This document shows positions 43,875 through 53,319 of a DNA stretch of 64,000 nucleotides, one piece after another. Origin of the DNA: Streptomyces sp. DH37. GTDB lineage: Bacteria > Actinomycetota > Actinomycetes > Streptomycetales > Streptomycetaceae. The translations under genes and the position numbers were made by a program. The notes under the pieces are model-generated. The model worked only from the letters and a program-made list of their open reading frames with translations, ran no database searches and was not told where the DNA came from. The stretch is from assembly GCF_029813835.1 (NCBI RefSeq), contig NZ_JARVKV010000020.1, forward strand, positions 1 through 64,000, written 5' to 3'. Position 1 is the first letter of the stretch, and every line of letters begins with the position of its first letter.

Positions 43875-45200
43875 ATGCGCAGACGTCTGATCAACTCCAC
43901 GCTGGCCGTGGTCCTCGTCGTGATCGCGGTCTTCGGGGTCTCCCTGGTCATCGTCGAGACCCGCACCATCGAGGAGAGCGCCCACGAGAGCGTCCGCTCC
44001 GACGCCGCACGGCTGGTCTCGGTCGTCGAGAGCCGCCTGGTCGCGGAGGAGAGCGTGACCGCGGCGTCCATGCGCTCCCAGGTCCCGCAGGACCGCTACG
44101 TCCGCATCGAGCTGCCCGGACGGCCCCCCATCGAGCTGGGCGAGCGCCCCGGCGCGGGCGCCATCGAGGGACGCGCGCGCGAGCCGGGCAAGGTCGCCGT
44201 CACCGTCCAGCAGGACGACGACCGGGTCCGCGAGGAGGTGGGCCGGACCCTGGCGATCATCCTGGCCGTGGCGCTGCTGGCGGTGATAGCGGCGGTGCTC
44301 CTGGCCGTGCGGCAGGCCCGCCGCGTCGCGGCCCCTCTCACCGACCTCGCCGAGACCGCCGAGCGGCTCGGCTCCGGCGACCCGCGCCCCCGCCACCGGC
44401 GCTACGGAGTGCCCGAGCTCGACCGGGTGGCGGACGTGCTGGACGCCAGCGCCGAGCGGATCGCCCGGATGCTCACCGCCGAGCGGCGGCTGGCCGCGGA
44501 CGCCTCCCACCAGCTCCGCACCCCGCTGACCGCGCTGTCCATGCGGCTGGAGGAGATCGTCGCGGCGGCTGATTCCGTCGACCCCGCCGATTCGGCCGGC
44601 ACCGCCGGCGCCTCCGGCGCCTCCTCGGCCACCGACAGGACCGCCGCCTCCACCATCAGGGAGGAGGCGCTGATCGGGCTCGCGCAGGTGGAGCGGCTGA
44701 CCGACGTGGTGCAGCGGCTGCTGACGAACTCGCGCGACCCGCGTTCGGGCTCGGCCGTGGGCTTCGACCTGGACGAGGTGGTCAAGCAGCAGATCGAGGA
44801 GTGGCGTCCGGCGTACCGCAAGGCGGGCCGGGCCATCGTCCGCTCCGGCCGCCAGGGCCTGCGGGCGGTGGGGACTCCGGGCGCGGTGGCGCAGGTGCTG
44901 GCCACGCTCATCGAGAACGCCCTGATGCACGGTGACGGCGCGGTCGCCCTGCGCACCCGCATCGCCGGGAACCAGGTCGTGGTCGAGGTGACGGACGAGG
45001 GGCCGGGCGTCGATCCGGAACTGGGGGCGCGGGTCTTCGAGCGCACGGTCAGCGGGCGCAACTCCACGGGTCTGGGACTGGCCGTCGCCCGCGACCTGGC
45101 GGAGGCCGACGGGGGGCGGCTGGAGCTACTTCAGCAGCGCCCGCCGGTCTTCGCGCTCTTCCTCAGCCGCGAGGCCGACGAGCCGGCGGCGGGGGATTGA
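43875..45200 (+). CDS. sensor histidine kinase
   Basis: A 441-residue membrane kinase partnered with the regulator at 43087. Helix 1 is at about 5-27, and a short extracytoplasmic sensor at about 28-122 has no recognised fold. Helix 2 is at about 123-145, HAMP at about 146-200. The phospho-acceptor is H212 in ASHQLRTPLTAL, followed by an Ala/Ser/Thr-rich insertion (about 230-257) not usual within this domain. The ATPase has N box LIENALMHG, DEGPGVD and NSTGLGLAVARDLAEADGG. ATG 43875 has only a distant GAAGGG, so the start is less certain. Its last 75 bases overlap the convergent GtrA gene. Confidence 0.92.
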   Translation: MRRRLINSTLAVVLVVIAVFGVSLVIVETRTIEESAHESVRSDAARLVSVVESRLVAEESVTAASMRSQVPQDRYVRIELPGRPPIELGERPGAGAIEGRAREPGKVAVTVQQDDDRVREEVGRTLAIILAVALLAVIAAVLLAVRQARRVAAPLTDLAETAERLGSGDPRPRHRRYGVPELDRVADVLDASAERIARMLTAERRLAADASHQLRTPLTALSMRLEEIVAAADSVDPADSAGTAGASGASSATDRTAASTIREEALIGLAQVERLTDVVQRLLTNSRDPRSGSAVGFDLDEVVKQQIEEWRPAYRKAGRAIVRSGRQGLRAVGTPGAVAQVLATLIENALMHGDGAVALRTRIAGNQVVVEVTDEGPGVDPELGARVFERTVSGRNSTGLGLAVARDLAEADGGRLELLQQRPPVFALFLSREADEPAAGD

Positions 45201-45668
45201 GGCGGCGCGCGTCCCGGCCCCCTCGCGCGCCCGCACCTCCCCGCGGAAGACCCAGGTGCGGTACGCCCAGAAGCGGAAGACGGTGGCGGCACCGAGGCCG
45301 ACGACGTTCTTGGCGATGTTGTCGGCCAGCGGCGAGTCGAGGCCCAACCCGTAGTGCGAGATCGCCAGGGCGCCGTTCTCGATCACCAGGCCGATGCCGC
45401 TGAACAGCATGAACAGGCCGGCCTCGCGGTGCATCCGGCTCTTGTCGGTGTGCCGGTAGGTCCAGTAGCGGTTGCCCAGGTAGTTGGTCCCGATGGCGAC
45501 CGCGGTGGCTATCACCCCCGACCGCACCGGGGCCAGGCCCAGGCCGTGGATGCAGAGGTTGAAGACGGCCACGTTGACGAGGAAGCCGAAGGCGCCCACC
45601 GTCCCGAACTTGGCCAGCTCGCGCCGCAGCCGCAGCAGCCGGGAGCGCAGTGCGTGCCGTTCACCCAT
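45126..45668 (-). CDS. GtrA-family membrane protein
   Basis: A 180-residue protein with four membrane helices (about 22-130). The GtrA signature is visible in KFGTVGAFGFLVNVAVFNL, AVAIGTNYLGNRYWTYRH and ENGALAISHYGLG, NVVGLGAATVFRFWAYRTWVF. Relatives flip or help transfer lipid-linked sugars for wall glycan modification. The charged C-terminal tail (about 140-180) is read from DNA that also encodes the end of the histidine kinase on the other strand. No ribosome binding site is strong at ATG 45668. Confidence 0.9.
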   Translation of the reverse strand: MGERHALRSRLLRLRRELAKFGTVGAFGFLVNVAVFNLCIHGLGLAPVRSGVIATAVAIGTNYLGNRYWTYRHTDKSRMHREAGLFMLFSGIGLVIENGALAISHYGLGLDSPLADNIAKNVVGLGAATVFRFWAYRTWVFRGEVRAREGAGTRAASIPRRRLVGLAAEEEREDRRALLK

Positions 45669-45788
45669 AGTGATCCACTCGCCCCGTTCTCTCGGCTCTC
45701 GCGCGGCCCCGCGGGGCCCGCCGTCGCGTCCTGGTCCGCCATGCTAACCACGGCCCCGCACCGCGCCGGGTACCCGCCGTCCGGCCGA

Positions 45789-45794
45789 TAGGCT
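45789..45794 (+). promoter_or_regulatory. leaderless -10 box of purK
   Basis: TAGGCT lies 6 bases before the purK GTG at 45801; no Shine-Dalgarno sequence. Confidence 0.6.
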
Positions 45795-45800
45795 ACGGAC

Positions 45801-46970
45801 GTGACATTTCCTGTGATCGGCATGGTGGGCGGGGGTCAGCTCGCGCGGATGACGCACGAGGCGGGCATCCCCCTCGGCATCAGGTTCAAGCTGCTCAGTG
45901 ACACCCCGCAGGACTCGGCGGCCCAGGTGGTCCGCGACGTCGTCGTGGGCGACTACCGCGATCTGGACACCCTGCGTGACTTCGCCCGCGGGTGCGACGT
46001 GATCACCTTCGACCACGAGCACGTGCCCACCGAGCACCTGCGCGTCCTGGAGGCGGAGGGCATCCCGGTGCGGCCCGGCCCCGACGCGCTGGTGCACGCA
46101 CAGGACAAGGGGGTGATGCGGGCGCGTCTCACCGAGATCGGCGTGCCGTGCCCCCGCCACCGCATCGTGACGGATCCGGCGGACGTCACCCGGTTCGCGC
46201 GGGAAGGGGCGGCGCGGGACGGAGCCGCACGGGAGGGGGACGGCTGGCCGGTCGTCCTCAAGACCGTCCGCGGCGGCTACGACGGCAAGGGCGTGTGGGT
46301 CGTGGCCTCCGAGGCCGAGGCCGCCGACCCCTTCCGCGCGGGCGTCCCGGTGCTGGCCGAGGAGAAGGTCGACTACGTCCGCGAGCTGGCGGCCAACGTG
46401 GTGCGCTCCCCGCACGGCCAGGCCGTGGCGTACCCGGTGGTGGAGTCGATCCAGGTGAACGGCGTCTGCGACACCGTGATCGCCCCGGCGCCCGGCCTGT
46501 CGCCGGAGCTGTCGGCGCACGCCCAGGAGATGGCGCTGACGATCGCGGGGGAGCTCGGGGTCGTCGGGCACCTGGCGGTGGAGCTGTTCGAGACCCGCGA
46601 CGGCCGCGTCCTGGTCAACGAGCTGGCCATGCGCCCCCACAACAGCGGCCACTGGACCCAGGACGGCGCGGTCACCTCCCAGTTCGCCAACCACCTGCGG
46701 GCCGTGCTCGACCTCCCGCTCGGCGACCCGCGCCCGCGCGCGCCGTGGACGGTGATGGCCAACGTGCTCGGCGGCGACTACCCCGACATGTACCAGGGCT
46801 ACCTGCACTGCATGGCCCGCGATCCGCGGCTGAAGATCCACATGTACGGCAAGGACGTGAAGCCCGGCCGCAAGGTCGGCCACGTCAACACCTACGGCGA
46901 CGACCTGGCGGACGTCCGTGAGCGCGCCGCCCACGCCGCCGGCTATCTGCGAGGGACCATCACCGAATGA
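45801..46970 (+). CDS. purK: N5-carboxyaminoimidazole ribonucleotide synthase
   Basis: A 389-residue ATP-grasp enzyme that carboxylates AIR to N5-CAIR in purine biosynthesis. The start [18 protein letters not shown] is the family N-terminus. ATP-grasp motifs include [18 protein letters not shown] and [11 protein letters not shown], with the metal region [21 protein letters not shown] 45801 is leaderless by geometry. It overlaps purE by four bases (ATGA). Confidence 0.97.
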   Translation: MTFPVIGMVGGGQLARMTHEAGIPLGIRFKLLSDTPQDSAAQVVRDVVVGDYRDLDTLRDFARGCDVITFDHEHVPTEHLRVLEAEGIPVRPGPDALVHAQDKGVMRARLTEIGVPCPRHRIVTDPADVTRFAREGAARDGAAREGDGWPVVLKTVRGGYDGKGVWVVASEAEAADPFRAGVPVLAEEKVDYVRELAANVVRSPHGQAVAYPVVESIQVNGVCDTVIAPAPGLSPELSAHAQEMALTIAGELGVVGHLAVELFETRDGRVLVNELAMRPHNSGHWTQDGAVTSQFANHLRAVLDLPLGDPRPRAPWTVMANVLGGDYPDMYQGYLHCMARDPRLKIHMYGKDVKPGRKVGHVNTYGDDLADVRERAAHAAGYLRGTITE

Positions 46971-47533
46971 GCAGCTCCCCCCAGTCCGCCGCCCCCGCCG
47001 GGGGCTCCCGCCCCGCCGTGGGCATCGTGATGGGCTCCGACTCCGACTGGCCCGTCATGGAGGCCGCGGCCGAGGCCCTGGACGAGTTCGAGGTCCCCTA
47101 CGAGGTCGACGTCGTCTCCGCCCACCGCATGCCGCACGAGATGATCGCCTACGGCGACGAGGCGGCCGGACGCGGTCTGAAGGCGGTCATCGCGGGCGCC
47201 GGGGGAGCGGCCCACCTGCCGGGCATGCTCGCCTCCGTCACCCCGCTGCCGGTGATCGGCGTCCCCGTGCCGCTGCGGCACCTGGACGGCATGGACTCCC
47301 TGCTGTCCATCGTCCAGATGCCCGCCGGGGTTCCGGTCGCCACCGTCTCGGTCGGCGGCGCGCGCAACGCCGGGCTGCTGGCGGTGCGGATCCTGGCGGT
47401 CCACGACGAGGAGCTGCGGGAGCGCATGGAGCACTTCCAGGCGGAGCTGAGGGAGCAGGCCCAGGAGAAGGGCCGGCGGCTGCGCGGGAAGGTCGCCGCG
47501 GGCCGCGCGGGCTTCGGCTTCGGGGGAAGGTGA
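46967..47533 (+). CDS. purE: N5-carboxyaminoimidazole ribonucleotide mutase
   Basis: A 188-residue class I PurE converting N5-CAIR to CAIR. Core motifs are [34 protein letters not shown] and the substrate loop [11 protein letters not shown]. The C-terminal 25 residues ([16 protein letters not shown]) extend beyond typical PurE. ATG 46967 overlaps the purK stop. The dipeptidase gene starts one base after purE ends, so the three are one operon. Confidence 0.97.
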   Translation: MSSSPQSAAPAGGSRPAVGIVMGSDSDWPVMEAAAEALDEFEVPYEVDVVSAHRMPHEMIAYGDEAAGRGLKAVIAGAGGAAHLPGMLASVTPLPVIGVPVPLRHLDGMDSLLSIVQMPAGVPVATVSVGGARNAGLLAVRILAVHDEELRERMEHFQAELREQAQEKGRRLRGKVAAGRAGFGFGGR

Positions 47534-47534
47534 G

Positions 47535-48731
47535 ATGGGCCACACCGCCGAGCTGCTGGAGCGGGCCCGGGCGCTGCTGGAGACCCACCCCGTCGCCGAC
47601 GGCCACAACGACCTGCCGTGGGCGCTGCGCGAGCAGGTGGCGTACGACATCGACCGGCGCGACATCGCCGGCGACCAGTCGGCCCATCTGCACACCGACA
47701 TCCCGCGGCTGCGCGCGGGCGGGGTGGGCGCGCAGTTCTGGTCGGTCTACGTGCGCACCGACCTGACCGGCGACGCCGCCGTCAGCGCCTGTCTGGAGCA
47801 GATCGACGTGGTGCGGCGGCTGGCCGACCGCCACCCGGCCGACCTCCGGCTCGCCTTCACCGCCGACGACATGGAGGCCGCCCGCGCCGAGGGCCGCATC
47901 GCCTCGCTGATGGGCGCCGAGGGCGGCCACTCCATCAACAACTCCCTCGCCACCCTGCGGGCCCTCCACCGCCTGGGCGTGCGCTACATGACCCTCACCC
48001 ACAACGACACCATCGACTGGGCGGACTCGGCCACCGACGCCCCCCGCCACGACGGGCTGACCCGCTTCGGCGAGGAGGTCGTACGGGAGATGAACCGGCT
48101 GGGGATGCTGGTGGACCTCTCCCATGTGGCGCCCGCCACCATGCGCGACGCCCTGCGCGTGACGACGGCGCCCGTGGTCTTCTCGCACTCCTCCGCCCGC
48201 GCGGTGTGCGACCACCCGCGCAACATCCCCGACGACGTGCTGGAGCGGCTTCCGGTCAACGGCGGTGTGGCGATGGCCACATTCGTGCCGAAGTTCGTCC
48301 TGCCCGCCGCCGTCGCCTGGACCGAGGCCGCCGACGAGAACATGCGTGCACACGGCCTTCACCCCCTGGACGGAAGCGAGAAGGGCCTGGCGGTCCAGCG
48401 CGCGTACGAGGAGGCCAACCCGCGCCCCGAGGCGACGGCGGCGACGGTGGCCGACCATCTGGACCACATGCGCGAGGTCGCCGGCATCGACCACGTCGGC
48501 ATCGGCGGCGACTTCGACGGAACGGCCTTCACCCCGTCCGATCTGAGCGATGTGTCCGGATATCCCAACCTGGTGGCCGAGTTGCTCGACCGTCGCTGGT
48601 CCGAGGCCGACATCGCCAAGCTCACCTGGAAGAACGCGGTGCGCGTGCTCCGCGACGCGGAGGCGGTCGCCCGCCACGAGCAGACCCGGCGCGGTCCGTC
48701 CATCGCCACCATCGAGCAGCTCGACGGATAG
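47535..48731 (+). CDS. M19-family membrane-type dipeptidase
   Basis: A 398-residue zinc dipeptidase of the renal dipeptidase family. Metal ligands are in [10 protein letters not shown] (HxD), GAEGGHSI (Glu), VDLSHVAP and FSHSSARAV (His). GIGGDFDG marks the C-terminal substrate site. Unlike the mammalian enzyme there is no signal peptide, so it is probably cytoplasmic. Family members cleave dipeptides including those with a D-residue. Placed directly behind purE, which is a common actinobacterial order with no obvious metabolic link. Confidence 0.92.
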   Translation: MGHTAELLERARALLETHPVADGHNDLPWALREQVAYDIDRRDIAGDQSAHLHTDIPRLRAGGVGAQFWSVYVRTDLTGDAAVSACLEQIDVVRRLADRHPADLRLAFTADDMEAARAEGRIASLMGAEGGHSINNSLATLRALHRLGVRYMTLTHNDTIDWADSATDAPRHDGLTRFGEEVVREMNRLGMLVDLSHVAPATMRDALRVTTAPVVFSHSSARAVCDHPRNIPDDVLERLPVNGGVAMATFVPKFVLPAAVAWTEAADENMRAHGLHPLDGSEKGLAVQRAYEEANPRPEATAATVADHLDHMREVAGIDHVGIGGDFDGTAFTPSDLSDVSGYPNLVAELLDRRWSEADIAKLTWKNAVRVLRDAEAVARHEQTRRGPSIATIEQLDG

Positions 48732-48744
48732 CCTCCTTCACCTC

Positions 48745-48810
48745 CTCGTGACACAACTCACGAGTCGGCCCTCCCCGGTGCGTCGCGCTCCGTACCGGCG
48801 GAGGGCCTTC
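48745..48810 (+). terminator. purKE-dipeptidase terminator
   Basis: A 7-base hairpin CTCGTGA/TCACGAG (48745-48764) is followed by GGCCCTCC (48767-48774) pairing with GGAGGGCC (48800-48807), which encloses a CCGGT/ACCGG stem. Confidence 0.7.
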
Positions 48811-48952
48811 TGCGTCATCGCCCCTGGCAGCGGGCGGAACTGAGCAGCCGTCAGGGGGAGAATCCGCCACTGTTCGAGAGGTGAACGCAGCAGACGGTGA
48901 CAATCAGCCGATCATCAAAGCCTTCGAAACGGGCGTCCTGTGACCCATCGGC

Positions 48953-49010
48953 TTGTTTCGGCGGAAACGATATGTCTACCGTTCTGGTCGCGCCGCACGA
49001 ACGTGCGGCG
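48953..49010 (+). promoter_or_regulatory. promoter and 5' palindrome of riboswitch-controlled rpf/M23 gene
   Basis: TTGTTT (48953-48958) and TACCGT (48977-48982) are separated by 18 bases, the same -10 and spacer as at 8183-8212. The palindrome CGCCGCACG-AA-CGTGCGGCG (48991-49010) starts 8 bases after the -10 box. Confidence 0.6.
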
Positions 49011-49023
49011 GCCCGCTGTCGAA

Positions 49024-49213
49024 CGCCGAATCCTGTCAACGGCGGCGGGCTGGACCATCCACACCACCCGATGGCAGGAGCGGGGGACCCAAGGTAAGTC
49101 GCCGTCCCGGATCCACGCGGGACGGCTTGGGGTGAAGCCATGCCACGGCCGAGTGCCGTGGCTCACATGGCCGGGCAACTCCAGCCCGAACCCGACAGCT
49201 CACCTCGCAGGCG
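49024..49213 (+). ncRNA. c-di-AMP riboswitch (ydaO/yuaA class)
   Basis: Conserved blocks in order: CGCCGAATCCTG (49024-49035), CGATGGCAGGAGCGGGGGAC around 49070, GGCTTGGGGTGAAG around 49127-49140, and GCCCGAACCCGACAGCTCAC then CTCGCAGGCG. CGCC and GGCG can pair as P1. A variable arm containing CCACGGCCGAGTGCCGTGG separates the last two blocks. The Shine-Dalgarno sequence GGAGAGGAG starts 3 bases after the element. The downstream gene encodes a cell-wall hydrolase, the usual target of this class in actinobacteria. Confidence 0.93.
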
Positions 49214-49216
49214 TAG

Positions 49217-50497
<1,281 letters not shown>

Positions 50498-50514
50498 GGA
50501 CCTGACCGGGTCTC

Positions 50515-50538
50515 CCGTCCGGCCGGCGGGCCGGACGG
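50515..50538 (+). terminator. terminator after rpf/M23 gene
   Basis: CCGTCCGGCC pairs with GGCCGGACGG around loop GGCG, 18 bases past the stop. Confidence 0.7.
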
Positions 50539-50560
50539 AGCCCGACGTCAGCCGTGAGGC

Positions 50561-50599
50561 GGGCGGGGCAGGGGTGTTCACACACCTCCTGCCCCGCCC
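50561..50599. terminator. bidirectional terminator
   Basis: GGGCGGGGCAGG (50561-50572) pairs with CCTGCCCCGCCC (50588-50599). An inner GGTGT/ACACC stem shortens the loop to four bases, with one bulge. It lies between convergent genes. Confidence 0.82.
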
Positions 50600-50636
50600 G
50601 TCTCTTCCGCTGTTCCCCCGTGTCCGCGCGGTCCGA

Positions 50637-51017
50637 TCAGCCGGCGCAGAGGCAGAAGGGGTGTCCCGCCGGGTCCCGGTAGACGCGGAAGTCGCTTCCG
50701 TCCTCGTCGCCCCGGAGGAGTTCCGCCCCCAGTTCCAGCACCTCGCGCCCGGCCGCGTCCATCTCCTCGCGGGGCACGTAGAGGTCGAGGTGGAACTGCT
50801 GCGAGTGCTCGGCGCTCGGCCACTCCGGCGGCACGTGCCCGGGGGCCTCCTGGAAGGCCAGGGTCCGGCCGCTCAGGGCGCCCGACTCGAACGTCACCTC
50901 CACCCACTCGCCCTCGCCCTCGACCTTCCCGCCCAGCATCCGCGCGTAGAAGTCGGCGAGCTTCCCGGCGTCCGGGCAGTCCAGTACGACGACGTCCCGC
51001 AGCGTGGTGATGGCCAT
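50637..51017 (-). CDS. VOC-family (glyoxalase/dioxygenase fold) protein
   Basis: A 126-residue single-chain member of the vicinal oxygen chelate superfamily (MAITTLRDVVVLDCPDAGKLADFYARMLGG). Possible metal residues are His in QQFHLDLYV and the C-terminal Glu/Asp region FRVYRDPAGHPFCLC. Family members act as dioxygenases, lyases or drug-binding resistance proteins; the activity here is not determined. ATG 51017 follows GGAGG. It is divergent from the CGNR regulator across a region packed with GGTAAC motifs. Confidence 0.9.
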   Translation of the reverse strand: MAITTLRDVVVLDCPDAGKLADFYARMLGGKVEGEGEWVEVTFESGALSGRTLAFQEAPGHVPPEWPSAEHSQQFHLDLYVPREEMDAAGREVLELGAELLRGDEDGSDFRVYRDPAGHPFCLCAG

Positions 51018-51048
51018 GGTGCTTCCTCCCTGTGCCGTGCCTTCCCGG

Positions 51049-51130
51049 CTCGTTACCTGTTAAGGGCTCCAACCGGTAACGAGTTACCTCATCATGGCGC
51101 TCTGCCGGTAACGGGGCAAGACCGGTAACG
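51049..51130. promoter_or_regulatory. GGTAAC operator array between VOC and CGNR genes
   Basis: GGTAAC or its complement GTTACC occurs five times in 80 bases (51052-51057, 51075-51080, 51083-51088, 51107-51112, 51124-51129). Three are in the longer form CCGGTAACG. CTCGTTACC (51049-51057) and GGTAACGAG (51075-51083) form a 9-base inverted repeat. The last copy abuts the CGNR start codon. Confidence 0.7.
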
Positions 51131-51705
51131 TGGCAGAGGTGGAACAGCCCGAGGAGCGGGATCCCACACCGCCGGGACTCCGCCTGGTACGGGATCTGAT
51201 CAACACCCTGGACGTGGAGGAGGGCACCGACGCCCTCGCCACCACGGCCGGTCTCGCCGCGTTCGCGCACGACCACGGGTTGACCGGACCGGTGCCCGCC
51301 AAACAGGACCTGCCGGACGTCATCGGGCTGCGCGAGGGCCTGCGCGCCGTCTGCCTGGCGCACAACACCGGCGCACGGGTGCCCGAGGAGACGGCGGCCG
51401 GACTGGCCGCGCTGCTGCGCCGCGCCCACCTGGCCCTCGTCCTCGACGGGGAGGGGGCGGCGACGCTCCGGCCGGCCGGGGACCTCGCCGGCGCCGCCGC
51501 GCTCACCGCCCGGGTGGCCGCGGCCGTCGCCCTCGCGGCGGCCGACGGCACCTGGCCCCGCCTCAAGGTGTGCGAGGCGCCCGACTGCCGCTGGGCGTAC
51601 TACGACAGGAGCCCGGCCGGCCGCAGGCGCTGGTGCACCATGGCCGTCTGCGGCAGCCGGGCGAAGATGCGGACGTACCGCGCACGGCGGTCGTCCACGA
51701 GCTGA
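51130..51705 (+). CDS. CGNR zinc-finger transcriptional regulator
   Basis: A 191-residue protein of the CGNR family (ABATE domain plus zinc finger). The N-terminal part (about 12-140) has the family pattern RLVRDLINTLDVEEG. The C-terminal finger runs CEAPDCRWAYYDRSPAGRRRWCTMAVCGSRAKMRTYR, with four Cys and the CGNR-type CGSRAK loop. Start GTG 51130 abuts an operator repeat; GTG 51139 is an alternative. Probably represses itself and the divergent VOC gene through the GGTAAC repeats (inference from position). Confidence 0.88.
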   Translation: MAEVEQPEERDPTPPGLRLVRDLINTLDVEEGTDALATTAGLAAFAHDHGLTGPVPAKQDLPDVIGLREGLRAVCLAHNTGARVPEETAAGLAALLRRAHLALVLDGEGAATLRPAGDLAGAAALTARVAAAVALAAADGTWPRLKVCEAPDCRWAYYDRSPAGRRRWCTMAVCGSRAKMRTYRARRSSTS

Positions 51706-51798
51706 GGGACCCAGGCACGGAAGTGGCCTGGAAGCGGCCCGGAAGCGGCCCGGCGCCGGGAGGACCGGGATCCGGCGGGCTCCGGGATCCGGCGGGGG

Positions 51799-53139
51799 CT
51801 ACGCCGTCGGGCGGCCCAGCGCGCGGAAGGACCAGCCCGCCTTGCGCCACAGGGCCGGGTCCAGGGTGTTGCGGCCGTCCAGGATGCGCTTGTGCGCGGC
51901 GGCCTCGCCCAGCACCTCCGGATCCAGCTCCCGGAACTCGCGCCACTCCGTCAGGTGCAGCACCACGTCCGCCCCGCGCACCGCCTCCAGCGCGCTGCCG
52001 GCGTACCCCAGGGTGGGGAAGACGCGCCGGGCGTTCTCCATCCCCTTGGGGTCGTAGACCATGACCTGTCCGCCCTGGAGGTGGACCTGCCCGGCGACGT
52101 TCAGCGCCGGCGAGTCCCGTACGTCGTCGGAGTCCGGCTTGAAGGTCGCGCCCAGCACCGCCACACGCCGTCCCAGGAAGGCGCCGCCGACCGTCTCGCG
52201 GGCCAGCTCCACCATGTGGGAGCGGCGGCGCATGTTGATCGAGTCCACCTCGCGCAGGAAGGTCAGCGCCTGGTCGGCGCCCAGCTCGCCCGCCCGCGCC
52301 ATGAACGCGCGGATGTCCTTGGGCAGGCAGCCGCCGCCGAAGCCGATCCCGGCGCGCAGGAACTTCCGGCCGATCCGGTCGTCGTGCCCGATCGCCTCCG
52401 CCAGCTTCACCACGTCGCCGCCGGCCGCCTCGCAGACCTCGGCCATGGCGTTGATGAACGAGATCTTGGTGGCCAGGAAGGAGTTGGCGGCGGTCTTCAC
52501 CAGCTCGGCCGTCGGGAAGTCGGTGACGACGAACGGCGAGCCGTCCGCCACCGGCTTCGCGTACACCTCGCGCAGCAGCTCCTCGGCGCGCTCGGAGCGC
52601 ACCCCCACCACGATGCGGTCCGGGCGCAGGGTGTCCTCGACGGCGAAGCCCTCGCGCAGGAACTCCGGGTTCCACGCCAGCTCCGCGGCCCCGCCCGCCG
52701 GGGCCAGCTCCGCCAGCCGCCGGGCCAGCCGGTCCGCGCTGCCCACGGGCACCGTGGACTTGCCCACCACCAGGGCGGGCCGGGCCAGGTGCGGGGCCAG
52801 CGAGTCGACGGCGCTGTCCACGTAGGACATGTCACACGCGTACTCGCCCTGCTTCTGGGGGGTGTTCACGCAGACGAAGTGGACGTCGCCGAACGCGCCC
52901 ACCTCCTCCCAGGAGGTGGTGAAGCGCAGCCGCCCCGTCGAGCCCTCCACCCCGGCGACATGGCGGCGCAGCAGCTCCTCCAGACCCGGCTCGTAGAACG
53001 GCACCCGCCCGGCGGACAGCGTCTCGACCTTCTCGGGCACCACGTCCAGGCCCAGCACCTCGAACCCCAGCTCGGCCATGGCGGCGGCGTGCGTCGCGCC
53101 GAGGTAGCCGGTGCCGATCACGGTGATTCTGAGGGCCAT
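51799..53139 (-). CDS. UDP-glucose 6-dehydrogenase
   Basis: A 446-residue NAD+-dependent enzyme oxidising UDP-glucose to UDP-glucuronate (UGD/Ugd family; GDP-mannose dehydrogenase is the close alternative). The NAD motif is GTGYLGATHAAAMAELG. VVGKSTVPVGSADRLA and EFLREGFAVEDTLRPDRIVVG are typical of UDP-glucose dehydrogenases. The catalytic Cys is in FGGGCLPKDIRAF, and LGATFKPDSDDVRDSPAL belongs to the C-terminal domain. ATG 53139 follows AGGAG. Product would feed surface glycan synthesis, in keeping with the nearby LCP and glycosyltransferase genes. Confidence 0.94.
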   Translation of the reverse strand: MALRITVIGTGYLGATHAAAMAELGFEVLGLDVVPEKVETLSAGRVPFYEPGLEELLRRHVAGVEGSTGRLRFTTSWEEVGAFGDVHFVCVNTPQKQGEYACDMSYVDSAVDSLAPHLARPALVVGKSTVPVGSADRLARRLAELAPAGGAAELAWNPEFLREGFAVEDTLRPDRIVVGVRSERAEELLREVYAKPVADGSPFVVTDFPTAELVKTAANSFLATKISFINAMAEVCEAAGGDVVKLAEAIGHDDRIGRKFLRAGIGFGGGCLPKDIRAFMARAGELGADQALTFLREVDSINMRRRSHMVELARETVGGAFLGRRVAVLGATFKPDSDDVRDSPALNVAGQVHLQGGQVMVYDPKGMENARRVFPTLGYAGSALEAVRGADVVLHLTEWREFRELDPEVLGEAAAHKRILDGRNTLDPALWRKAGWSFRALGRPTA

Positions 53140-53277
53140 GGACTGCTCCTGGGATGCGGGCGAGCTGCTGTCCGCGAGCATATCCGGCCGCCGTCGGGGC
53201 TGACCGGGGGCAGTGCGCGGGAGGTGTCGGCAAACTCATGTACCCCTGACGAGGGCGGACCACTAGAATTGTGTTAC

Positions 53278-53291
53278 TTAACGGTAGTTAG
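53278..53291. promoter_or_regulatory. small palindrome upstream of acyl-CoA dehydrogenase
   Basis: TTAACGGTAGTTAG contains TAAC-GGTA-GTTA, a 12-base inverted repeat, 29 bases before the start and 8 bases after a possible -10 box TAGAAT (53264-53269). Position fits a repressor site. Confidence 0.4.
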
Positions 53292-53319
53292 CAGCAGCGC
53301 ACCCAGGGAGTGAGACACC

